A stretch of DNA of 64,000 nt from the NCBI GenBank assembly GCA_029339505.1, contig JAQISU010000036.1, positions 5,047,501-5,111,500 on the forward strand, in the 5' to 3' direction. The stretch is from Unio delphinus (Eukaryota; Mollusca; Bivalvia; Unionida; Unionidae). The number at the start of each line of letters is the position of its first letter. Position 1 is the stretch's first letter. The position numbers were made by a program, and so were the translations under genes. The notes beneath the pieces are model-generated. The model worked only from the letters and a program-made list of their open reading frames with translations, made no database searches and had not been told where the DNA came from. Positions 25,143 to 33,654 of this stretch are shown here, in pieces.

Positions 25143-26119
25143 GTAAGATTCCGTATTTCGCAAGCTTACATATCATACAGTATGCATGGCGTAGCTAAAA
25201 CGTTGATTACGGAGATAATCTTTAAGTATTAATTTGCAGAGTTGTTAGATTACATCACATATAGATTGAAGAATCTCGGTAAAAATTTTTTCACCCGAAA
25301 ATTGGAACCTTCTCCTTACATTTAGTGAAACGTCTGTGTGTCCAACGTTATAGACTGCATTACCGCCGTTCATAGCGTTTATATAAGTTATCTCGAATGC
25401 AATTATAGAAAATTCAAGCACCAAAACTTTGTTGATTCTCCTTTTTTTAAAAGCTTTATTAAGTAACCAACATATAATAAACTATTGATTAACACCAGGA
25501 AGTTCTGTAAAAGGTTTCCGAAATTGGCAGGGCGTTCATCCATGTAGTGGGGACAATAAGGCCATAATAACACGACGTATGACATGGTAATGAGTTCAGC
25601 AAGTTTTTAGCTAACAACAGTTCCCAAGGCAGTTTCAAGTAGTCGCTAGTATTGATATAGCCTGATTATGGTATGACTGGAGGACATAAACCGAATATTA
25701 CAACCAGAACAAATCGCAGAAACCGATCCAAACGTTGTCCATAGATTTTCAAAGTAAATGAGAGAGAGAGACAGAGACAGCGACAGAAAGAAAGAGAGAT
25801 AGAGTCGGAGAAGGAAGAGACAGATATAGAGACAGTTTGAGGTGAAAAAGAGATAAAGAGAATTAAGTGAGAGAGAGAATCATTACAAATATTTTAAATA
25901 CCTTATTATAATGAAGCATTGGTCTATTTGACAACTGCATTAAAATATCAGGAAGAACTTGTCAAAATTATATAATGATCATATGGAAACGTTTGCATTT
26001 ATAAAGGACTGTTCCTAATGTACCGTTATTAAGAACTGCGATATACTTCTCGATGTGTATTATAATATCAAATCAACATGCACACGCAAATGCACACGCA
26101 CAGGCACACATACACACAC

Positions 26120-26171
<52 letters not shown>

Positions 26172-26735
26172 GGATATGTGCTTATGCGTTTGAATAAACT
26201 ATGGCAGAATTGTTGCCATTCTTATTTATCATTCATTAGTTTCGTCTATTAGAGATGCACTGATGGTCATAGTGATCGTTTCAACATTATTAATTTTAAT
26301 TGCTTTCATTTCCAAACGAGTACTGTTACTGCCATATCGCGTCGCAAATTTGATTAATTCCCCAACCTTTGCTTCTGAAACAAAATCCTCCTAACTATAG
26401 CAATTACTATTAAATAAGCATTAAATCGCTTAATAATTCGTTGTTAAAAATCAATCATATTATCAGGGAGGCAGTCTATTCTTCAATCATTTATATTAAG
26501 TCAAAATGGTATCCAAAAGCTAACTATTTAATACACTAAAAAGCACGTATACGATTTTTGGGGATGACAGCCATGTAATTACACGTTGGCAAACAATACG
26601 AGTAATCTTTGTTCTGTTTGTGTTTGTAACATCATTGCAGTTTTATGTATTCATGACCATCACTACACAACACCAGATATATATAGAAATTAAAAGATAA
26701 ATGGATAACTAAACCAATAAGATACATTGCTATTC
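25143..26735 (+). other. Intron 1, left part
   Basis: Lies between the exon-1 donor and the Polinton. It contains GA-rich low-complexity sequence (25757-25880) and an (AC)n(AT)n microsatellite (26105-26169). No gene. Confidence 0.5.
26105..26169. repeat. (AC)n(AT)n compound microsatellite
   Basis: AC dinucleotides pass into an AT run. Confidence 0.95.
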
Positions 26736-26740
26736 ATGTA
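26736..26740. repeat. Target-site duplication (left), ATGTA
   Basis: ATGTA immediately precedes the first base of the left inverted repeat and is repeated at 43161-43165. Polintons usually make 6-bp duplications. The sixth base here differs (C against T when aligned one base inward), so 5 bp is what can be shown. Confidence 0.75.
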
Positions 26741-26995
26741 AGCAGCAGAGGAGGTGAACAGACCAAGTTTTCAAGCAAAAATAAGGCTTCTACGGAAACC
26801 GAAAATATCTAACAAAATGCAGAGAATGTGAACAGACCAACTTTTACAGGTGTCGATTTAGCAAACTGAGGCTTTCTCGAAAATGCTTAATATAAGCCTC
26901 CATTCATCAAAATAAAATTAAAAAAAAAAGACGCCATTTAGTTGACGTTCACCTCCTCGGCTGCTAATGCGCTAACTAAATATTTGATCAAGTCC
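26741..26995 (+). repeat. Left terminal inverted repeat of the Polinton (255 bp)
   Basis: Matches the reverse complement of 42824-43160 with about five mismatches outside the poly-A tract, and lacks an 82-bp segment present in the right arm. It contains two direct subterminal copies of a GCAGAG..GTGAACAGACCAA motif (26744 and 26819) and, inverted near its inner end, an AGCAGCCGAGGAGGTGAAC copy of the terminus. The last eight codons of the ATPase gene lie inside it. Confidence 0.93.
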
Positions 26996-27634
26996 GATAC
27001 GATATCTTGTCCGAGAGTCTGCTAAATTTATCGTTATAAATCCGTATGGGGCGGTTCTAGCCATACTAAAGAAATTTTTAAATTTATTAAAATCCATATC
27101 ACCGTCACACCAGTAATTAAAAATATTTTGTAATGTGTATTTTCCAGTACCGTTAAATACGCATACTAAATTGCAATTTTCTCTTATTATACTTGGAATC
27201 TGTGCGTATTTTTGAGTAACATATATCACATCTATGTTTTTATGTCTGCCTCGGGAAAATATTCTAGCAGGATTTGTTTGTCTTTCCAACATAACATCAT
27301 CATATACGACTAAATTGTTAATACTTCCATCAATATCATCAATACTAGGTGCCTCTTCGATATCGGTTATAAACTCAATGATATCATCACCGTTAATTTC
27401 TCGCGCGGCATCATTAAAATCCTTTAGTACTTCATAACATCGTTGATCGTCTACACTCGGAGCAATCATGTACAATTTATTCCACTTCATCCATCTCGTT
27501 ATCAAATTAAGTAGCAATTGTGTTTTGCCACTTCCAGATGGTCCGATGATAATCGCGCGAATAGAATCTGGTAACATTGCATGATGTTTAATAGGTTTTC
27601 GTTGTCGAGTAGCTGAATAATCAATTACATTCAT
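26972..27634 (-). CDS. Polinton genome-packaging ATPase (FtsK/HerA, A32-like)
   Basis: The 220-residue protein is an AAA-type DNA-packaging ATPase expected to pump element DNA into capsids. The Walker A motif GPSGSGKT lies at residues 31-38. The Walker B strand NLVVYDDV lies near 107-114. A later RGRHKNIDVIYVTQ block is the usual sensor region. Size fits the family (200-260 residues). The start is ATG 27634, only 18 bp from the divergent zinc-ribbon ORF, so the two share a TATA-rich promoter. The C-terminus and stop codon lie within the left TIR, which ties the terminus sequence to protein coding. Confidence 0.93.
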   Translation of the reverse strand: MNVIDYSATRQRKPIKHHAMLPDSIRAIIIGPSGSGKTQLLLNLITRWMKWNKLYMIAPSVDDQRCYEVLKDFNDAAREINGDDIIEFITDIEEAPSIDDIDGSINNLVVYDDVMLERQTNPARIFSRGRHKNIDVIYVTQKYAQIPSIIRENCNLVCVFNGTGKYTLQNIFNYWCDGDMDFNKFKNFFSMARTAPYGFITINLADSRTRYRIGLDQIFS

Positions 27635-27652
27635 AACTGTTATATATAAATT
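27635..27652. promoter_or_regulatory. Divergent promoter between ATPase and zinc-ribbon genes
   Basis: Only 18 bp separate two divergent ATG codons. The spacer holds TATATATAAA (27641-27650). Similar TATATA words lie just before the starts at 32816, 33160, 34646 and 37568. Promoter function is inference. Confidence 0.45.
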
Positions 27653-27835
27653 ATGGATCTATATTGTGTGAAGTGTAGGACACGTACTGGCACAAATGAC
27701 TTGACGACGATTACAACGAAAAATAATCGATCAGCGCTTTCTGGTAAATGCGTACAATGTAGTACGAAAAAATTTAGATTTACTTCCACGAAACCTTTAA
27801 AAAAAAACGAGGAGGTGATATTGCAGCCAAATTGA
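27653..27835 (+). CDS. Zinc-ribbon protein, N-terminal part of a zinc-ribbon/PLA2 gene
   Basis: The 60-codon ORF from ATG 27653 has two CxxC knuckles (YCVKC at residues 4-8 and KCVQC near 32-36) separated by about 25 residues, a small zinc ribbon of a type found in Polintons and large DNA viruses. In relatives it is followed in one protein by a phospholipase A2 domain. Here the PLA2 lies in the -1 frame. Two overlapping canonical -1 slippery heptamers, T_TTA_AAA (27796-27802) and A_AAA_AAC (27802-27808), fall in the overlap of the frames. A programmed frameshift or a one-base homopolymer mutation are the alternatives. In its own frame it ends at TGA 27833. Confidence 0.75.
   Translation: MDLYCVKCRTRTGTNDLTTITTKNNRSALSGKCVQCSTKKFRFTSTKPLKKNEEVILQPN
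27796..27808 (+). promoter_or_regulatory. Candidate -1 ribosomal frameshift site
   Basis: TTTAAAAAAAAAC contains T_TTA_AAA and A_AAA_AAC, both in register with the zinc-ribbon frame. The PLA2 reading is exactly the -1 frame and is open upstream to beyond this point (to TAG 27775). No RNA structure downstream was calculated. Confidence 0.5.
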
Positions 27836-28167
27836 CAAAACTCCCAGGAACACCGTGGGCAAAGTATCCAGGAGAAAAGCACCTTCCAGGATATAGCTAC
27901 TGTGGACCGGGGACACGATTAGATATCAGACTTGATGATCAAAATCAGCCCCGACCCGGCGAGTATCCAATAAACGCTATTGATAAGGCGTGTCATGCTC
28001 ATGATGTCGCTTATAAAAGCAGCAATCTTCAACATAGACATCTCGCAGATGTAAAATTAATTCATGCGTTAAATGCTATTCCTGATAAATCCTTCAAAGA
28101 AAAATTGGCTTCGTGGTTGGTAAAATCTGCTATGAAGGGTAAATTGATGTTAGGTGCTGGTAATTGA
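27832..28167 (+). CDS. Parvovirus-type phospholipase A2 domain protein
   Basis: The translation has the secreted-PLA2 fold signatures used by parvovirus VP1 and some Polinton/adintovirus proteins. The calcium-loop motif YCGPGT lies about 23-28 residues in, and the catalytic helix KACHAHDVAYK with the His-Asp pair about 25 residues later. PLA2 activity in virions is known to help breach endosomal membranes; that role here is inference. There is no ATG in this frame. The first codon given is TTG, and the frame is open upstream to 27778, so the domain is most likely made by frameshifting from the zinc-ribbon ORF. The stop codon overlaps a 16-bp perfect palindrome (28167-28182), and the integrase ATG follows 18 bp after the stop. 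Confidence 0.8.
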   Translation: MTKLPGTPWAKYPGEKHLPGYSYCGPGTRLDIRLDDQNQPRPGEYPINAIDKACHAHDVAYKSSNLQHRHLADVKLIHALNAIPDKSFKEKLASWLVKSAMKGKLMLGAGN

Positions 28168-28182
28168 AAATGCTAGCATTTT
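28167..28182. repeat. Palindrome AAAATGCTAGCATTTT at the PLA2 stop codon
   Basis: A perfect 16-bp palindrome whose first base is the last base of the stop codon. It is one of a family of similar palindromes in this Polinton, many of them directly after stop codons, which suggests a hairpin that ends or processes transcripts. Confidence 0.85.
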
Positions 28183-28185
28183 AAT

Positions 28186-29142
28186 ATGGAATCTATTTAT
28201 TATTCTCCGAGAGGATACTGGAGAGGTTACGCAGCAATTAATAAACTCGCTAGCGCATCAAAGGTGAAAAAAACTACAGCGGCAAACTGGTTATCTAAAC
28301 AAGCAATATGGCAAATTTATCTACCAGCGCCTAAACAAATTAACTATTCGCATTTTGATGTTACAACACCTAATGAAGTTCATCAAGCTGATATACTATT
28401 TCTGCCGCATGACAACGGTTACAAATACGCGTTAACGTTAGTTGATATTGCAAGTCGATACAAAGAAGCAGAACCGTTAAAAACAAAATCATCTACTGAA
28501 GTAGCTTCTGCATTTGAGAGGATTTATCGACGAGGTCCTCTGCGCTGGCCAAATCTGTTACAAGTTGATCCTGGCAAGGAATTTCAAGGTGTTGTTACAT
28601 CTACGATGAAACATCATAATGTCGCCATCAGACGAGGACACACTGCGCTACATCGCGATCAGGCAATTGTTGAACGGTTTAATAAAACCCTTGCTGAGCG
28701 ATTATTCGGATATCAATACGCAAAAGAATTCATCCAGGATAAACGATCCCGTGAATGGGTCAAGAGATTACCAGCTGTGATTACCGCAATCAATAATGAG
28801 ATTACTAGAACAATTAATATGAAACCTGTCAACGCTATTAAGAAGGCGTCTATCAAAATGGAAATCCAAGGAATTTCACAAAAAGATTTCAAAGAACCAA
28901 TTCTTGGTAGTAATGTCATTGTAAGGTACTTATACGAACCAGGAGAGCTTGAGGGTGGTAAAAAAAGAGCTACTGATCCTATTTGGAGTGTCACTACGCA
29001 TAAAATATCCGGTATAACACGATCAACTGGTAGACCTCCAATCTATAAACTGGATTCAACTGCTCCTCAGCGAGGATTTACACGCAAACAATTACAAGTG
29101 ATTCCCGAGGATACTCAATTGCCACCGCGTGGTCTTAATTAG
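28186..29142 (+). CDS. Polinton retroviral-type integrase
   Basis: The 318-residue protein has an RNase-H-fold rve integrase core with the catalytic triad at D69 (HQAD), D128 (QVDPGKEF) and E163 (AIVERFNKT). This gives the D,D-35-E spacing of retrovirus and Ty3 integrases. A C-terminal region of about 90 residues (NVIVRYLYEPG...PIYKL) is SH3-like, as in retroviral integrases. No clear HHCC zinc domain is seen in the short N-terminus, and no chromodomain. It would cut and join the AGCAGC termini to make the target duplication. The ATG at 28186 follows the palindrome. The 3' end overlaps the convergent replicase ORF by 8 bp. Confidence 0.95.
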   Translation: MESIYYSPRGYWRGYAAINKLASASKVKKTTAANWLSKQAIWQIYLPAPKQINYSHFDVTTPNEVHQADILFLPHDNGYKYALTLVDIASRYKEAEPLKTKSSTEVASAFERIYRRGPLRWPNLLQVDPGKEFQGVVTSTMKHHNVAIRRGHTALHRDQAIVERFNKTLAERLFGYQYAKEFIQDKRSREWVKRLPAVITAINNEITRTINMKPVNAIKKASIKMEIQGISQKDFKEPILGSNVIVRYLYEPGELEGGKKRATDPIWSVTTHKISGITRSTGRPPIYKLDSTAPQRGFTRKQLQVIPEDTQLPPRGLN

Positions 29143-32100
29143 CACCCAGGGTGCTGTCACCCCGGCGTCTGTTGCACTCAAGACAAGTCAACCTCACATT
29201 GTTTCTGACATGACCGAGATTGTTATCTTTTCTATCTACGGTGAATTGGCGAGGATCTTTATCCGAATACTGCCAACGCATTATACAATTGCAACTCGCG
29301 CAGTGATTATTTTGTTGTTGCTTCAAAGTGATTATTAATTCAGTATCAATGTCAAATTCTCGTTTACTTTTTTTATCCTGTTGTTTATAGCCAGAGAGTT
29401 TTTTTCTGATTATATCACCAGTGATAAAATCACCAGTGATAATATCGTTACCAATGATTTCATCGTCAACAACAATTCTTCGAAGTTGGTTTATTCGCCG
29501 TACTCTGGATACTGCGAGATAAACTAAATTTGACCACTCAATATGATTATCTACTATCCAAAGAGTTGTATCGGATATAGTCAATCCCTGTGAAGAGTGT
29601 ATTGTTGCTGCATAACCTAACGTCCATGGGGATTTATCAGCACCTAATGCATCTTTAACGACGCTGATATCAACCAGCACAATATCATTTAATACTAAAT
29701 TCTGCTTTTGTTGTTGTCCAGGAATGTCAACGTCGATATTCTGCTTTCGTGTATCCTTAGGTCTATAACAGAGTGGTACTGGAAGCGTTGCAAATTTTTC
29801 TTTATGTAGCGCAAACAACTTCATCTGAAGTGCGTCTCTGACTATTTTTCTACTCGCGATTATTAAATCATTTGGCTTCCACATTTCCCAAAAATCATTC
29901 ATGGGAGTTTCTGAAATTATTTCACGCGCTATTTCACATTGGATTTTATCCGGTTGTAATCTAATTAGCGCTTTGAATTCTCGTAATTGTTCATCAAGTG
30001 ATCTATGGTCGGTATTAATCTCTTCATAATAATCTACAAATCCTTTTAACCATTCATGTGGAGATCCACCAACAAATGGCTGCGGTTGGCCGTGATCCCC
30101 GCACATGACGACTTTTGTATTTTTCAATAACAACCATTCAAGAAATATCTGTAATACTGTTAACGATACCGTGCATATTTCATCCCAGATTATTACATCA
30201 GGAATGAATTTATCGCCCATTCGATCAGGAGTCCATGTATCGCCTTTCCATCGAAAGAAGCTGTGATAAGTACAGGCTTTTACCCCCCGCGCTATCATCT
30301 CTCTGGCGAGTCTGTGAGTTGGTGTTAACACAATCATGTTAGAAACACTTGTGTTTCTATTACGAAATAATTCGATTGCACGAGTTGTCTTTCCTGATCC
30401 ACCACAGCCGTTTAAATAAACTGTCTTGTATCTACAAATCGGATCGGATACGGGCGGTGCAGTAGAAAATTCTGATTTAATCTCTGAGATATTATGGTTA
30501 CTTTTCAAGTATTTATCATCCATAGCAACGTCTGCGGATTTACAATATTCATGTAGTGTTTCTTTTTTAAACCTCCAATTTCCCCACGCTTCCTTAGGAT
30601 CTGTGAATTTAGCTACATCTGATTTGTATTTTTCATGGATATACATCGAATCAGTAGCTACTCTAACCGCGGTATTAGGAAATCTATTTATCATCGAGAA
30701 TAGATTAATACAAGAATAGGCTAGCATAGAACTTCTCAAATGTGTGTACTGACAACTTTTTCCATCACAGTAGGTAACAACCGTACCTAGTTTCTTACCA
30801 TTTCGAAGGACATCATCTACCCAAACATTATTAGTTCCGCTCGCAGATTTGTAAGCTTCCTCATCTAATTCCCCTGATAGAAAAGCGTTCTTACGGGTTA
30901 CAAATTTCCCTTTTTTTATTAAATCAGATATTATGAAATTGTATTCTTCATCGTCTATGATTAATCTCGAAGAATATTTTGCATTATCAAATCTTCCACC
31001 TTGAGTGAATTTACCGATTATTTTTCGTCCGAGATCTTTAGCCTCTCTATTACTACCTTCGAATAATTTCTTAGACCAATCCATAAGTGTTTCACAATCT
31101 CCCAATTGTTTTCGTTGTTCGTTAATTATTTTTTCGAGATCGGGTTTTGGTAACCAAACATCTTTCTGAGCGTTATAACAAATAATCGCTTCACTGACAA
31201 TTAATGATATTAGCATACCACAATCGATCATATACCGCAATAGCACAATTGGCATCCACGCTTTTTCATACATATGTCTACCAAGCCAAAGATAACTACA
31301 CGGATGTAACCCTGTAGCTAATTCGAATGATATCACACGAGCGAACCCGGTTAAATCAAAATCAGGCAATGGACCATTAATCGCAACACGAGTCATTTCA
31401 TGTGTGGGATGTCCAAATCGTTTGAAGTACTCAGAGCATTCTCCATATCCGAGAAAACTTCCAGGATAACACGCGGATATATCAATTGAAATCATACCAT
31501 CACGTGAGTATTTCGTATTCCACAATCCTCCATGACCAAATTCGACGCAACTCAACTTCACGTCCTCCAGAAAATCACTTCGTGTTGGACGCCATGAATT
31601 CTTTTCTCGTGCGAAGTGAGCTACCACTGATGGAATTGTGAAGCTATCCGTCAGTAGTTTTTCTGTAGAAATGCTAGTGTTTCCCTCTGAAAATTCTTTA
31701 GAATTTTCTAAATACTCATTAGCGATTTTTCTCATTCTAGTATCTAATTCTTCAGTTCGATATAATTCACCATTTGGTTTTACAAACTGATCAAATCCTA
31801 TTTCCGGATCCTCATTACTCCTGAGTAACCATACTGACACAGGGTCGTCTTTGGTTAACGCGTGAATAGCATCAAATAATTTCTCTTCATAGAAATCATC
31901 CCTAGAAAATTCTTTAGGGATATATCGAACAGTTCTTTCTCGTGGAAATATATTTACCGCGGGTGTCCACGCGTGTTTGTTATGATCAATAATTTCAATT
32001 GGAGCTCCTCGCGATTGATATTTCGGTTCGTATAATACTTCTCCGGTTATTGTCGCTACCGATATTGGAAATTTTAATAATGCTTCTAATTTAGCTATAT

Positions 32101-32395
32101 CAGAAATCGTTGCCCCGCGCTGTTTCACTGTCAATTCCCATTCGGTTATTTTTTTTCTTCGTAGATCAGTTAATTTGTTTCCCCGGGATGCATTTTTGAA
32201 GTGTTCTATTAACCGTGTTGCTACACAATTAAGTGGCAAAGCCACTGATGATGAAAACATTGGAGCTAGTTTTGCAATACTTGGATTATTATTTATTGGA
32301 TATAACCCATACACAACTGCTGTTACAGGGTAAGATTTCTCATAGTATGGTTTGTCAATTCCAGTTAGAATTCCTGGTTTGGAATCTCTACTCAC
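29135..32395 (-). CDS. Fused DNA polymerase B / SF1 helicase / HNH replicase
   Basis: This 1086-codon ORF joins three activities. Residues about 290-600 carry family-B polymerase motifs: motif A ISIDISACYPG (302-312), a motif B-like GRKIIGKFTQGGR (456-468) and motif C VRVATDSMYI (577-586). The first aspartate of the usual DTDS is alanine. No Exo I DxE motif was found upstream. Residues 658-970 form a superfamily-1 helicase: Walker A NGCGGSGKTT, DE box VIIWDE (734-739), CGDHGQPQPF, IHSSQG (932-937) and AVSRVRR. Residues 1031-1080 form an HNH nuclease with two CxxC pairs and DRKDNN..GHVRNNVRL. No ATG opens this frame (GTG 32395 is the nominal start; the first ATG is codon 47), so it probably continues from the 126-codon ORF at 32392. 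Two of the element's palindromes lie in frame inside it. Confidence 0.9.
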   Translation of the reverse strand: MSRDSKPGILTGIDKPYYEKSYPVTAVVYGLYPINNNPSIAKLAPMFSSSVALPLNCVATRLIEHFKNASRGNKLTDLRRKKITEWELTVKQRGATISDIAKLEALLKFPISVATITGEVLYEPKYQSRGAPIEIIDHNKHAWTPAVNIFPRERTVRYIPKEFSRDDFYEEKLFDAIHALTKDDPVSVWLLRSNEDPEIGFDQFVKPNGELYRTEELDTRMRKIANEYLENSKEFSEGNTSISTEKLLTDSFTIPSVVAHFAREKNSWRPTRSDFLEDVKLSCVEFGHGGLWNTKYSRDGMISIDISACYPGSFLGYGECSEYFKRFGHPTHEMTRVAINGPLPDFDLTGFARVISFELATGLHPCSYLWLGRHMYEKAWMPIVLLRYMIDCGMLISLIVSEAIICYNAQKDVWLPKPDLEKIINEQRKQLGDCETLMDWSKKLFEGSNREAKDLGRKIIGKFTQGGRFDNAKYSSRLIIDDEEYNFIISDLIKKGKFVTRKNAFLSGELDEEAYKSASGTNNVWVDDVLRNGKKLGTVVTYCDGKSCQYTHLRSSMLAYSCINLFSMINRFPNTAVRVATDSMYIHEKYKSDVAKFTDPKEAWGNWRFKKETLHEYCKSADVAMDDKYLKSNHNISEIKSEFSTAPPVSDPICRYKTVYLNGCGGSGKTTRAIELFRNRNTSVSNMIVLTPTHRLAREMIARGVKACTYHSFFRWKGDTWTPDRMGDKFIPDVIIWDEICTVSLTVLQIFLEWLLLKNTKVVMCGDHGQPQPFVGGSPHEWLKGFVDYYEEINTDHRSLDEQLREFKALIRLQPDKIQCEIAREIISETPMNDFWEMWKPNDLIIASRKIVRDALQMKLFALHKEKFATLPVPLCYRPKDTRKQNIDVDIPGQQQKQNLVLNDIVLVDISVVKDALGADKSPWTLGYAATIHSSQGLTISDTTLWIVDNHIEWSNLVYLAVSRVRRINQLRRIVVDDEIIGNDIITGDFITGDIIRKKLSGYKQQDKKSKREFDIDTELIITLKQQQNNHCASCNCIMRWQYSDKDPRQFTVDRKDNNLGHVRNNVRLTCLECNRRRGDSTLGAN
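30341..30358. repeat. Palindromic element inside the helicase domain
   Basis: AGAAACACTTGTGTTTCT: 8-bp arms with a TT centre. On the coding strand it gives the peptide RNTSVS just after Walker A, the same peptide other copies give elsewhere. Confidence 0.85.
31667..31708. repeat. Two adjacent palindromic elements inside the polymerase N-terminal region
   Basis: AGAAATGCTAGTGTTTCC (31667-31684) and GAAAATTCTTTAGAATTTTC (31689-31708) lie 4 bp apart. In the replicase frame they encode the junction peptides GNTSIS and ENSKEFS, in a linker before motif A. Confidence 0.8.
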
Positions 32396-32772
32396 AATAA
32401 CAGTTTTTTATCCTTAAGGATTGGGTCAAATTTATCTCTGATAATCCATTCACCTTCCTCTTCGATAATGAATTTTATTCTAAAAAAATACTTCAGTAGA
32501 GATTTCCCGCCAAGGTGTGAAAGTATCTCAGCTGCTCTTATATCATTCATAGTAGCATCAATTACAGGTACATTGACATCTTCATCAATAATTCGAAATG
32601 TCGACCACGTATGAGATGCTCCATCACGCTTAAACTCATTAAAACAGTCGCTGATTTTACTCAATAGTGGTTTATCATCTACTAGACTTTTAGGTATATC
32701 AGAGATTCTATCGAGATTAAATCTAGCATTTTTCCAAGGCTTAATTTTCGATAATCTCTTGAATCCTTTCAT
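32392..32772 (-). CDS. Polinton ORF directly upstream of the replicase, probably its N-terminus
   Basis: The ATG at 32772 opens 126 codons of charged sequence (MKGFKRLSKIKPW...) with no domain I recognise. Its stop TGA overlaps the nominal GTG of the replicase frame, which lies in the -1 frame relative to it and has no ATG for 46 codons. An A6 run (minus strand GATAAAAAACTG) sits just before the stop. One fused protein made by frameshifting, a homopolymer sequencing or mutation error, or termination-reinitiation are the options. The A6 run does not form a canonical slippery heptamer in this register. Confidence 0.6.
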   Translation of the reverse strand: MKGFKRLSKIKPWKNARFNLDRISDIPKSLVDDKPLLSKISDCFNEFKRDGASHTWSTFRIIDEDVNVPVIDATMNDIRAAEILSHLGGKSLLKYFFRIKFIIEEEGEWIIRDKFDPILKDKKLLL

Positions 32773-32815
32773 ATTAATAATTAAAACAAGTATTTAAATA
32801 GAAAATTTTTATATA
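32773..32815. promoter_or_regulatory. Divergent AT-rich promoter region
   Basis: 43 bp separate divergent start codons. The right side is TTTTTATATA directly before ATG 32816, matching the TATATA words ahead of other Polinton genes. Confidence 0.4.
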
Positions 32816-33145
32816 ATGAATCATTGCAAATGGCTTATGATTGGATCAAAGACTCCGTGTAACAAATCATGTAGAAATGAATTCTGTGGGTATCATATGC
32901 AGAGTGTGAGAAACGGTTCGGAGGGACCTCTACCATGCTTGCATTGTGGGGTAGGTGTAAGAGGCAAGTCGCAGTTATGTATTAATTGCGGGGGTAAGCG
33001 TTATAGAGAGTTAAAACGTTATTATGACAAGCGAAGAATCAAAAATCCTGACGACGTCAATGACAAAATCATAAAAACTGCTCAAGATTACTTAGGCAGA
33101 TTTTCCAATGTTATAATTCAGCCAATTAATGAATTAGACAAATAG
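32816..33145 (+). CDS. Cysteine/histidine-rich zinc-finger protein of the Polinton
   Basis: The 109-residue ORF starts at ATG 32816, right after TATATA. It has a first cluster C-x10-C-x3-C-x4-C-x2-H in residues 4-27 and a second with CLHC (41-44) and CINC (55-58), so two zinc-binding units are likely. The C-terminal half is basic and then acidic and helical. It may bind nucleic acid or act in regulation. Family not recognised. The next gene (HNH) follows after 14 bp. Confidence 0.7.
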   Translation: MNHCKWLMIGSKTPCNKSCRNEFCGYHMQSVRNGSEGPLPCLHCGVGVRGKSQLCINCGGKRYRELKRYYDKRRIKNPDDVNDKIIKTAQDYLGRFSNVIIQPINELDK

Positions 33146-33159
33146 ATATATTATATATA

Positions 33160-33654
33160 ATGAACCAAGAATTTCAAAGACATTCTGTTATTGAAAACTA
33201 CGAAGCTTCTCGTGATGGTGTTGTTAGACATTGTAAAAATAGGAAATCTATTGGGTGGGATAATGGTATGGGGTATTTGACGTTTACTACTGGAGGGAAG
33301 AAGTATTATAATCACCGTTTCGTCTTCGAAGTGTATAATGGATTAATCAAGGATGGTCTTGTTATTGATCATATTGATGGTATTAGGACTAATAATTCTT
33401 TGAATAATTTACGAGCTGTTACACAAAGTGAGAATACTGCATCTGGAAATACTGGTACTTATAAATCAATTGGGAAAAGACCTGTAAGATCGTTTAATAC
33501 TGAAGATAACACGGAGATGGTATTTCAATCAATGACAGAAGCTGGTAGGTATTTCGATATTTATCCGTATTCTATTCAATGCGTTGCTGAGAATAAAACC
33601 AAGACCGCTTTTTCAAAGCGTTTTAAAAATAAAATTCGGTTTATTTATGTATAA
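33160..33654 (+). CDS. Free-standing HNH endonuclease with NUMOD-type DNA-binding repeat
   Basis: The 164-residue protein starts at ATG 33160 behind TTATATATA. Residues about 8-50 look like a NUMOD4/AP2-like entry (Y-x-S..G-V-x..). The HNH core is HRFVFEVYNG..GLVIDHIDGIRTNNSLNNLRAVT (52-86), with the catalytic His in the DHIDG motif and the NN-LNNLR signature of phage and giant-virus homing endonucleases. The C-terminus (FQSMTEAGRYFDI..SIQCVAENKTKTA) is a NUMOD1-type helix-turn-helix. It is not inside an intron or intein, so it is probably a selfish free-standing nuclease. It could instead be a domesticated resolution or exclusion nuclease of the element. Confidence 0.88.
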   Translation: MNQEFQRHSVIENYEASRDGVVRHCKNRKSIGWDNGMGYLTFTTGGKKYYNHRFVFEVYNGLIKDGLVIDHIDGIRTNNSLNNLRAVTQSENTASGNTGTYKSIGKRPVRSFNTEDNTEMVFQSMTEAGRYFDIYPYSIQCVAENKTKTAFSKRFKNKIRFIYV

